Below, one piece after another: positions 37,701 through 49,700 of a stretch of 64,000 nt of DNA (the first letter of the stretch is position 1; the number at the start of each line of letters is the position of its first letter). The stretch comes from Sceloporus undulatus. Lineage: Eukaryota > Chordata > Lepidosauria > Squamata > Phrynosomatidae. Made by a program: the position numbers and the translations under genes. Location of the stretch: contig NC_056528.1 of assembly GCF_019175285.1 (NCBI RefSeq), positions 48,800,353 to 48,864,352 on the forward strand, written 5' to 3'. The notes under the pieces are model-generated. The model was not told the origin of the DNA and did no database searches. It worked only from the letters and a program-made list of their open reading frames with translations.

Positions 37701-40700
37701 ACATTCTGAAAGGCCCTTTCTTCCCTGAGCTGTTGGCTTTGAAAGACTTATCAAAACAAAAGGTCATCACCTGCCTATAATAATAATAATAGTAATAATA
37801 GTTGTTGTTGTTGTTATTATTATTGATATCCCACCTCTCCAAGCATATCGAAGCGGCTAACAATAATAAGACAACATTAAAATATCATAAAACATTGTAA
37901 CCCATAAACCCTCCCATCCACAAATACATTTTAAGTATAAACCCTATGGAGAGACAGTGGTCCAAAACACTTATAGGATGCTTGTTTCCTGACTTCAGAT
38001 GTATTAGAACCATATTTGGTTCAGCAACTTGTTGTCGTTGTGTGTCTTTGAGTCATTTCCAACTTATGACAACCCCAAAGGTGAAACTATCCTGGGGTTT
38101 CCTTGGTACGTTTCTTCAGAGAGGGTTTGCCATCACCATCCCCTGAGGCTGAGAAAGTGTGACTTGCCCAAAGTCACCTAATGGGTTTACATGGCTGAGT
38201 TGACAAGGCAGTTTTTCCCTTGGTTCTATCTAACTCTATCCCAGGGCCATATAAACCATGTATGTTGATGGATGGACTTGGAGTAAGGATGTAGTGGAGT
38301 GATATAGTAAATGGGGACAAGAGAAGAGGATTTTAAATAAGGAATTTGGGTCCCTGCCTGATCCTTTATCCATCAGATCCAGTTGGCTTCCAGCTAAATA
38401 TATATATTTTAGCAAAAATACCAAAGCCTCGCCGTCTTTTTCTTTCCAAGAGTCCTTCCTGAGCAACCTCTTTTCTTTTGTTCTGTTTCAGCAATTTGTG
38501 TGACTTCAGACTCTCAAAGCAAAATTGTGGGGGAAAGGTTTATGCTCGATCTGCCCCATTGAAACGAAAGTGATAAAATCCAATTTAATTTAAGCTTCCA
38601 TAATACAGCGCCAGATTTTAAAACTCTTTAGAGTGCATATTTGTTCTGTCTGGCCCAGAGATCGTCACACTTCAGGTGAATTTACAACTGATGCAAAACC
38701 AGCAGACAAAAGAACAACAACAACACAACAGGGTTGAAATGCATCTGTGTATCAAATAATACTGGAGTCAAAATGGTACAGAACAAAGCCTTTCCAGTTT
38801 GGCACAAAAGAGGAAATGGCAATCCATTGACTTCTTCAGCCTTTCTTTATTGTCCTCCAAATAAGCCCCCTTTTATGCCCATGTAAGAGCTGTTCAATAA
38901 GTGATGTGATAGAAATCTAATTCTACAGTAGTCAGCAACAGCACAGGCTTCCAAGTGTGAACTCAGGTTTAGCTTTGCAGCTTCAACGATCCCCTGCATT
39001 TTCATTCAAGTAATAAAAATGTTGATAACAGAAGAATCATGGGTTTCGAGAAATGACTAGGGGAAATAAGAAAGGGAAGCCAGCTACACATTTTCCTATC
39101 CTTTGACACTGGGCCCCTAACCATTGAGAGGTCTGGAACAATTAAACCAATTCAGCCATCCTGGTGCAATGGTTTGTTGGGTTTAGCCATGCATTGTCAT
39201 GCAGATAGCAAACATGCCATAGCTGTGAAGTCAAAGGCTTTCATGGCCAGCATCCATAGTTTTTTGTGGGTTTTTGGGGCTATGTGGCCAAGGAATAAAC
39301 TCTTCTAGAACATGTCCACATAGCCCTAAAAATGCCATGGTTGTATTTTCCAGTTTCTGATCTGTGTCTTTTCCATCCCTTTGTTGGTTCCTGATTTAGG
39401 GTAGGCAGCTGGGAAGACAAACCAGGGAGAGGCGACCATTGTAGGTTCAGATGTTTTGATGAGCTGGTTTCTAACAGCAAACCCTATTTTTCTATCTGGT
39501 TTGTGACTTTCTAACAAAACCATGATCTTTTTTTATTTTTTGCACCATTTAGAAACAGTCAGAATTCGACAAACCACAACTTAGCTTACCATGATGTGTA
39601 AAACCAGCCTAGTTGAGGTCTTTTATGGGGGATGCTTTAAGGATTTAGCCTTGTTGAGCTTGGTCTTCCAAGGAAGCTAGTTGCTCATGGGATGTTATGA
39701 CAACCAGAGCTGTAACAGTTCAGTGGAATGAGTGTATATTTCAGGAAGGTATGCTTTGACAGGTGCAGTTTGTATAGGCCTTGAGGAACTATTCATTTAT
39801 AATTGCACCAAAGAGGAATACAATGATTATTTGACGCTCTGCTTCCTACTTCTAATGGCCTTATTCTAGATTGCTAGAAGACCAAATTCATGAAAGCTTA
39901 TGCTACAACTCCTTTTGTGCAGTCAGTCTCAAAGGTGCCACTGATACTCCAGACAAACAAGGCTGTGTCTATGAATCCCACCACAGTTGTGTGCAATTTT
40001 TTTAGCATGTTTTGGGTCATTTGCAAGCAAAAAAACCAAGTTAGCCTAGGAAAAAAATAAGTTCTGGTGGACATTTGGAGGTTTGGCGGCTGCAAAAACG
40101 TGGCTGTGGGTCGCACCTTCACCACCCCTGACTTAAAGTAGAGAAGTCATTGAAATGAAACGTGTCCAGAGCCAATGCAGTTGCATGCTCCCTCTGCATC
40201 TCTCTTTTTGAGTTGTTTCCTCTTCTTTTTTTCAGATATGGACATAAAATCGCGGAAGAAACTGTTTAAAAAAGTCAGAGGCAAAGAGGTCTATATGACT
40301 GTAGCCTATAGCAAAGGGCACTCTGTCCTTCCTCCTCGGCTGCAGCATGGCATTTCGTCAGGACGATCGTCTCCGGTTCATTGCTCCCAAAGTGGAGGCC
40401 ATATAAGTCCTTACGAACATTACCAGCCTCCCAATTCCCAGCGGCCTGGCAGGGGATATGGCATGTCCAGGTAGACACTTTGCAGCCTATCAAGTACTGT
40501 TCCCGTTTTTATCACCGTGTGGGCAATTCGGCGCTATGAATTTCCTGCATTGCTAATTTCATCATTGAGCTGATAAGATTTCTGGTCCGTGAATAATGGC
40601 CATAAACTATGCAGCCAGGAACATTCATTGTCCTGAATGATAGTTTTCTGTTGCTGCTGAACTGGTTTTGCAGTGCATGCGCTAAAAAGAGGATAGGATA

Positions 40701-43700
40701 CATCCAGTTGTGGTTCCATTATTTACAGATCCAGCGGCGGTTCTATTGAGTCTCTTTTTTGCAGCATATGAGTTTGTACTAATCTCTCTCTCTCTGTTTT
40801 CAATTCCTTTGAAACTTAGGGGATCTGCCCGGTTTATAAACCGGAACAACATAGTAGGGCCTGAAATAGCCTTCTATTCTACAGCAGGAAAGAGGTGTTA
40901 TCAGAGCTACGATAACTTTTCATATAGATCACGGTAAGCATATGAAATATATCCAAGAAACAGTGTTCGAAATCTGTGTTGCTTATTCTATCAGTCTATG
41001 CTCCCCTGCATAGAACACAACATTGTTTTTGCGTGCGGGAAGCAGCATTTTCCAAGTGGGAAATGGTATTTCTAAGGAGGAGTGTTATTTCCTGCGCAAC
41101 AAAAGGCTGTTTTCTGTGCAAAGCAAACGCATGCAAATTTCCTGCGGAGTAAGTCCCGAATTACAGATAAGTTTCGAAAAATTGTGTGGGTTTTTGAAGG
41201 TTTTTTTTCACAGCAGGAAGAAAATTGCTAAAATTACTCTTTGCTTCTCTGAAGTTGAAGCTTGGAGAAGAATTGCATCCCTAAGAACCTACCATTTGGG
41301 TGTCCTCCAGATATTTTGCATTAAGACCTCTGCCAGGTATTGATCAATCTGGGGACTGGCGGCTACAACAGTGATCCTCATTTTTGGGTCCAGTTCCTAG
41401 AAGCACAAATCAACACAACTAATGGGCAGAGGTTCTGGAAGGCCAAATCCAAAATATCTCGAGAGGTTGAGGACCAATAGTCTACAACTTTGGGAAGGCA
41501 CCTGGTTCAACCTTCTAAGGTTATCTCCCAGTGGAAGGGGATGCAGAAAGGAGTAACGCTTCTTCTTGGAGCTGTTTTTACCCTGAATGAGACGGCTGGT
41601 CTTTGGTCCAACCCAGCATTTACTCTAAAAAGCAGGAGTTCTGCAATGCTGCCATGGAGAAGTATTTTGGTAGCAATGCTACATTAGATCCTTGAACCTT
41701 GCACAGAACCATTTGACTTCCTTCCAACTGAGAATATTCTCTGCTGCTGAGTTGCAATCCCTTTGGGCTTTGTAAACCAGAGCAGCAACTCCAGAGAAGG
41801 TGGCATGTGTTTAATGAACTCATTTCTTCTATCTTAGAAAAAAAATTACACACATTAGCTTCTATCTTCTATAGCTTTTTCTGTTTGCATGCCTGAGGCA
41901 ACTGTTTAATGGTTTCTAACACAACCAACGATTCCTGCGTCTCTGTGTTCAAATACAGCTTTCCTTTTCTTTTATTGACCCGGAGTTCAAATAGATGTCC
42001 ATAGTCTCACAACTGACATCAGGCCTGTTCTTGCTATAGGGAATAAAAATGAGAAACTGTTGACATTAAAAACACAGATCACTCAGGATATTTAAATTCA
42101 ATAGTTCATTTATTATTAAGATATTTATGTTTTGGCTTCGCTGTGGCTGAGAGTAAAATCAGTTTAACCAATTTAACACAAATAAAATAGTAAGTGAAAA
42201 CAGACATGTTGAGAGACAGCATGGCATAGTGGCTTGAGCATTGGACGATAACTCTGGAGATCAGGGTTCAATTTCTAGCTTGACCGTCAAAACCCATTTG
42301 GTGACCTTGGGCGAGTCACATACTCTCAGCCCCAGAAAACCACATGAATATCAGTGTCTGAAGTGATTTCTTTTCGTATATGATCATCGGCACCTTGTAT
42401 CTGATCACCAGCACCTTGAACTGAGGCCAGAAGCATATTGCAAGTTACTGTAGGATACCTTTAACATGATATCTGTTCATTGGTAGATGGGCTCTTTCAA
42501 GATAAGATTTTTTCCCCCTAAACATCCCAGTCGCAAGGAATGTTATGGTCACAGTGATGGCTTTTAATGCCTTGCTCTTTCCTTCTGGAAGCTCCTACAG
42601 CCGTAGCCGCCGGCAAATGCAGTGTGTCAATAAGGAGTGCCAATACGGTTTTTCACCTGAGAATGGCGAGGAGCCTCAAGGTCTGGAAGAAACCATCACT
42701 TTCTACGAAATTGAAGAAGGGGACGACACAACTTATCCTGCCTTAGCTGTAAGTCACCGAATGGAAGATAATGGCATAGAAAAGCAACTGACTGCTGCAT
42801 AAAAGGGAGTGTTTTAAGAGAGGTAGTGGTTTCTTGGCACATTGTCTGTGTGTATTACCTCCAAAGTTGCCTATCGATTTATGGCGACTCAGCGGATTGT
42901 ATAGGATTTCTTTAGCTAGAGATGACTTGGTCAGTTCCTTCCTCTGAAGTATAGACTACAGCACCTGGTATTCATTGGTGGCCTCCCATCTTAGTACTAA
43001 CCAGGGCTTAACTTGCTTAACTTCCAGGTTCAGACAGTAGATCAGATTAGTATATAAAGGATACGGCTAAGAGGATTCAGTTAAACAGTATCTTGCATCA
43101 TGAAGCAGAGTAATCAGTACAGCTGTATCCGGTGTAAAATATTACTACATTCAGAAGAAAACATGTTGTGTAGACATTTTGTATATATCCAGTATATACA
43201 AAAGGCTGAATTTGCAGGAGTGATTCACTGCATTGGAACTGAGATGGCACATTCTTATTAGTCGATTGGAACGGTTTAGTGTTGTAGTGATTCATTGTCA
43301 TTATTCAAAGTAGCTAAGCATATGCATAAGAGGAGAAAAGACATTGTTTAACTGGCATTCATCAAAGCCATAAATGTGTCGTCAGACCTCATTTTTTAAA
43401 ATGTTGATACTATGAATTTGTAGTTATACTTCACGGTATGTGTGAAGTAAAACAAAAAACCCCATTCACTTGTGTTTCTGTTGTCCACCTCCATACTTTG
43501 GTTGTTGAGTTGTGATTGTTAATTTTAAGACTCACCTGCCTTGCCTCCTTCAGCTTAGAGTGTGGTAATGTAAACTCTATGCAGTTCTAATGAAACCTGC
43601 CATCGATCTTGTCCCCAGAATCAGAGCAACCCAACTCCAATTGTTCCTGCTCCGGCAGGATTTTGGGTAGCAAGGACGGGCCCAAGCCCCATCCCACCCA

Positions 43701-46700
43701 ACAAGCAGGGTCTCAATTCCTCGGAGGAAGAAGTAGATGAGCCAAGTGATAACGGTAAGCACCACATTTCCAAAGAGAAGCTCCTACTTCTCTGTTCATC
43801 CTGCGGTAGGTCTGCAAACGGTACAGAAGTGCAGTTATCATATCACTACTAGCCCATGTGGCTAGGGAAGCTGGTTTCTGCGGAAGGTGTTGGTACTCTC
43901 TGTGTTTTGTGTGGATGCGCCTCAAAGTTGTTGGTCTACTTATGGCGGCCTCATGCATTTCATAGGGTTTTCTTAGGCAAGGAATACTTGGAGGTACAGT
44001 CGCCCCTGGGATCTGCGCCCTCGAATATCTGTGGAGGGGCGACCTCTGCTATTTCTAATGGCATACGCTATGAGGCTTGAATATGTGCGAGCCTCCGTTT
44101 TCACGGGGGGATCCAGAATGGGTCCTCCATGAAAACAGAGGGCCAACTGTAGCTTTGCCAGGCCCTTCCTCTGAAATACACCTTGTATTCATTGGCCATT
44201 TCTCCCACAGCAAGGACTAACTAGAGCTGACTCTGCTTAGCTTCAAATCAGATGGGATCTGGTACCTGCGTCAGATACTCATTTGCCATGACAAGACCCT
44301 TTAATCTAAGTCAACATCTTCTTTTAGACATGCCAGACTGAATCCTGTTGGCTAGTCCCAAGTAGAAGAGACCCATTGACTCTCTGAGTGGGTAGTGGAT
44401 CAACACATAGATTGAAGTGAGTCTCCTCTAGTTGTGAGTAACTAGGATTTCGCCAAGCCAATCCTACCAAAGAAAAGGGAAGATTTTGAAACTTTCTCTA
44501 ATAGTCTTTCCTTTGAAGGATTTTCACATCGAGTGTGTTTTTAATCTCTCTCTCTGATAATGTGCTTCTCCTCTTCCTTGTCAGGAGAGTACCATGAGGA
44601 TTATCTCTATACTCCTTCAGGTCAGTAGCAGCATTCTTTATACAGTGCGCCCGCGTTATAGGTGGGCGCACTTTACGTGGACATGAGCATACGTGCTCAA
44701 GCTGTGGGGAGCGCGCGTGGCACAAGGGTCGTTGCGTCCCATTCAAATGAATGGGGCTCCAGCATAGGTGGAATTCGCCTTACACGGGAGGGGGGGTCCG
44801 GAACGGATCACCCGCATAAGGCAAGGGCCCATTGTATACCCACATTGTTGTTATTGCTGTGTGCCTTCAGTCATTTCTAACTTATGGTGACCCTAGGGCC
44901 ACCCTTTCACTGGGTTTTCTTGGCAATATCCCTTCAGGGAAGGCTTGCCCAATGCCATCCATTGGGTTTTCTTAGCCTAACAGGGATTTGGACCCTTGTC
45001 TCCAGAGTCCTAGTCCAACGCCCAAACCACTTTGCCACACTGGGTCTCTAGACTACCTTAAATCTTTTGCATACTTGCAAGAAAACAGCATCAACATAAC
45101 ACTGGCCTGTTTTCAGTTATCTGTTTGCTCATCTCTTCCAGATCCAGACTGTGAAACTCCGACAGTATTTAGCGCTGCTGAATCTACTGCAAACTTAGTA
45201 AGCTTTAGTCAAGTTCTGTGAAATTAACCTTTGTCATAGTGTGTTAGCATTCAAGCAAGTGGGCCGTGAAGGGAGTGTTGAGATTTGGATCCAGTGTAAT
45301 AAGTGGTGTTTGCCTGACCTTCTCTGTATTGTTTTTTGGAGGCTTAAGCAAACCTACTCAGCGTAGCAACTGTGGCATCCGGTGAGAGTGGCAAGCAGCC
45401 AGGTTTCATTTCAGCTTTGGAACTGAGGAACTGGCTGGTTGTGTGCACTCCAGCATCTGCCATTGTTTGCCACCTTCTTGCCCAAAGTGTCCAAAGAACC
45501 TCACAGGGGCAAATCAGACATCATTCTTTCTTCTGTCGACCATGTGATTGACAAGTGCCATATCTGATTCTGCCCAGAGTCATTGGAAGCACCACTTTGT
45601 TCTAGGGTCCATTCGCACTATACAGTTATAGTGCTATATTCTATTTTAACTGCCCTGGTTCCATCTTGTGCAATCCTGGGCTTTGTAGTTGGGGAGAATT
45701 TTAAATGGCCCTAAACTGCAAATCTATATAATGAAACCATGGGAATTAAAGTGGAGCAGTGGTACTATAATTATGCAATGTGGATGGGCCCTTGGTGTGA
45801 AATAGCATTTAAACCAGGTTTGATGTAACAAAGTCTTAAAGCAGCCAAACTATGGGTGCAAACAGAATGTTTCATTTGAAACAAATTCACTTGTCATGAT
45901 TCACAAGAGCCTTCAAAAGGACAGAATTCACCATTTCCTTTACATTTTCAGTATTCATTTTAAAGCCCACATTAGTTATATATACACAGTTTTATCAGTG
46001 CCTTCTGTTTGGGAACATACCTTTCATGTTTGTTACCTATAGGTTTCAGTTGTGTAAGTGGGAGTGGGTGCGGGTTGCATTTTGGAGTTGACCCTCATTG
46101 ATATATTCTAAGATATTAGCATCCAATAATGGTTTTCAATTTCTCCTTTCTTAATTGTCTAGTCTCTGCAAGACGGGAGAACAGGTCCTCTGTCTTCTCA
46201 AGAAGGAGTTGCTTCATACAGTTATTCTCAGAAGGTAATCTCTTTGGAGGAGAAGCTGTGAAATGGTGGCGTAAATCTTTTATGAATGTTGTCTTTGCAG
46301 GCGAGAACAAATAGTTCCACCAGTTATTTTCCTCGTTGCCTAGTTTCTCCATCCATCAGGACCATTTGTTCCCTGCCAGATGTTGAGGGGCAAGGGATAT
46401 TTGGGGGGGCCATGCAGATTTCAGGCTTGGCTTAAGGTTTGCTTTAAAAAGCAATAGCAAAAGGGCTTGCTACCATTCTGCCAAGAGGGTGATGAAGCAA
46501 AGGGCCCAGAAATGCAGCTAAGCTGCTCTGAGCACCTGAGCCTCCTCTCTGGTAGTCACAGCACTGCCTTTAGTTACATAAAGCAGGAAAGGGAGCAAGA
46601 AAGCAAAAAGAACTTGGTTTTTTGTATCTTCAAGACATTGGTGGGCAAGCATTGGGAGAGTTAGAGGATGCAAAAAGGGATGGGAGGCTGCAATTTACCT

Positions 46701-49700
46701 GTCTTAAGGTAAGAGCAGCATCTTCATGTAGTTTACCTCTCCTTCCCTCCAAGATTGGTTTTTGCTCCAACCCTCTGACAGTTATAAAATTGAGCTGGCC
46801 AAATACTTCACATTAGTTTGAACCCACTTTTGAGCAACTAAGGGTTTATTCACTTGGCCACCTCTGATCATCCATCATCTTCATCATCATCATCAGGTTG
46901 TGTTCTGAAATATAGACTAGTGACTGAGTTCACAAGGCAAAATTGGGGTACAGGGCTAATTGTTTGCATCACACTCCTTCATAGAGCATTATTAGGCATG
47001 CTGAGCATCTCTGCAACCGTTTTGCTTCACTAATACAGCAGTAGGGAGGTGACAAAGTCTGTTTTAAAACTAAGGTGTGTGTGTGTGTGTGAGAGAGAGA
47101 GGGTTTGTAGTCACTCGGCCTGGATGACAATCATACAAGAATCCTTAAAGGCCTTAGAAGTGAAATTGAGTCTGCTCATTCCAGCAGTACTAAATGGCTG
47201 TTTAGCATTAATGCTTTTAAACTGGGTCATTATAAATGAAAACTTCTGTTGTGCCAAAGAGGTTTTCATACCACGCTCCTTGTCCTTGTGTGGCCTTTCT
47301 CTTGTGACAATCCAAGCTGTGACAAAAAGCTTGTGGGATAGCCTCCCTTCCCTGGCCCCCTTTTCTGAGCTTGGCTCTTTCTTTTTGCAGGTGATGGTGA
47401 ATTCTGCAGTTATTTCTTCCTCCTCTTGCGCCAATCCTGCTCCAGACTCGGCCTTCTCCTCCAGCTCAGCGGCGCCAACTCAAGTCAGCGTGACCACAAG
47501 TGCACCACACAACGCTGTGCAACCCATCATCATATCCCCTTCTGTGGGAAGGCAAGGTGCGAGTACTGGTGCTTCTCCCCCCCCCAGTAATATTTAAATG
47601 TTTATATACATGTACATACCAGTAAGGGCTGAGAATATGCAAGGATCACATTAGATGTTAAGAAGGTTACATGTTCTTAGTGATAAACCATGCCCCCATG
47701 CCATGCCCTAGAAAATTTATAGTTGCATGTCTCCATAATCAGGTTTGCAAGTTGGGCACATGGTTCTTTTCCAATAGCCACTTGCAAAACAAAGCATGCT
47801 TGAATGCAAAGTGTAGACATGAGGAAAAGCCTGTTTTAGAACATTTTCATTACTTAAGAAAGCACCAATTCCAATGATGTGCTCTTGTCTAGTTTGACTC
47901 CAATTTACAGGACCAAAGCAAAGCAGTGGAGGATAGGGACTCTTGGTGATATCTCATCGACAGGGTTGTCATGAGACGACAACCACATTTTCTTAGGGAG
48001 CCAGTGAGTCTAATAATATAATAATCAGGATCAAAGCGGCTTACAATAAAATCCATACAATACAGCATAAACCAAATGATTCTCCCCCCCCCAAAGAAAA
48101 ACATCAATTAAACACATTTAAACGTTAAAATAATCCTTTAAAATAATCAGAGACTAGCAAACAGGGTCGCAGGGTATTCAGTGTGATGGTCGGTTCGATG
48201 GTGGCCAGGTTTGTTATTCGTGAAAGGCCTGCCGGAAGAGATCCGTCTTGACAGCTGGCCAAGCTGGTAATGTGATGGATCTCCTCCGACAGGCCATTCC
48301 CTAATCTGGGAGCAGTTGAAGAAAAGGTCCTCTGGGTAACTGTAGCCAACCTGGTGTTTATAGGCTGTAGTAAATTCTTCTCAGAGGACCTGAGAGCGTG
48401 GGGTGGATTGTACGGAAGGAAGCAATCCCATGAAGGGCTTTAAAGGTCATTACCAATACCTTGTACTGTGCCCAGAAACCAAATAGTGCAGTGGTTTGAG
48501 TGTTGGACTACAACCCTGGAGATCAGGATTTGAGTTCCCTCTGGAAACCCACTGGATGACTCTGTGTGCGTTACACACTCTCAGCCCCAGAAAATCCTGC
48601 GCCCGTACAGACCGGCCAAAATAAAGCTGCTTCGGGTCACTTTGGAGGTATGCTGTTTAAATGATGCATGTGTCCTAAGAGTCCGGAAGTCGTGCCAAAG
48701 CCACCCTCCAGTCCTTAGCTGGTTTCCGGACTCTTAGGACGCAGGCATCATTTAAACAGCATACCTCCAAAGTGACCCGAAACAGCTTTATTTTGGCTTG
48801 TCTGTATGGGGCTCTTGTGATGTTTCACCTTACAGACTTAAAAGCAAAACAGTGTTTCCTTAAAAGTGCCAAATTGACCTCCTTTAGCTGCTGGATCTTC
48901 CTAAAGCTGCCGGCCTTCCCTCTCTCTGTAGTTTCTGCAACTGGCTCAGTGCTTCTTGAAAAACTGAGAAGCCTTGGAAGCTCTCTAGCAGAAGGACGCT
49001 GCACATTGAGCAAGTCAGAGTCTGGACACCTATTGTGCCCATCACATGAAAAATAACCATGTGTCATGTGCCAATCTCTGGCTCTTAACAAATTCCTAAG
49101 GCTTCCCTAGAGAGAGGCAGAGAAGGCTAGAGGGAATACTATTCCAGTTTGGTGCGTCTCTCGCTTTTTACTTTGCTGCATATCTTATCATCCCTTAGCT
49201 GTGGATTGTCTCCAGGGATCAGGAGTGGGAGGACCAAACTCCAAAGACAGAGCGTTATTTTCTGATCAGTAATTTTTCATTTTCATTATCGCTAACAACA
49301 CTAAAATGAAGTGAAGGCGATGAATTAAAATCAGGGTTGGGGCGGGGGGAACATATCATTTGGCAAGGAAATCCGTATCATTATTTTTAGAGGTACATAA
49401 ACATCAGAAGACGGGGAGAAAGAGGCTTCTTACTGTCTCATGTCACTGTTAGAATATGTTGAAACTCTCGGTGCTATTTAAAATCCAGTCTTCTGTTGTT
49501 GCAGAAATAGGTGGGAAAGCAGGGAACAGGTTAGCAGAGGCAGACAGAAGGGGAATAAAGGAAGGAGAGGATGAAATGGCATTTTCTGAGTGACAGCTGT
49601 AGAGCCTGGGAAAGCTTCCTTTCTCTTCAAAGGCTACAGTTCTGAGAATCATGGCTGGCTCTTTCTATTATGGAAACTGTAGTCAGAAGGGAGGAAGAAA

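Larger units (their letters stand above)
33474..40235 (+). other. ALG13: ALG13 intron 16, 6.8 kb
   Basis: Largest ALG13 intron. Holds an L2-like tail (33222-33320 is just upstream), Tigger-like MITEs at 34554 and 36359, (AC)n at 34752-34785, (AT)n at 35010-35032, an L2-like end at 36730-36985, a CAGGTTGA-family internal piece at 37400-37680, a SINE at 38024-38210 and a Penelope-type piece at 39225-39320. No further exon identified. Confidence 0.65.
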
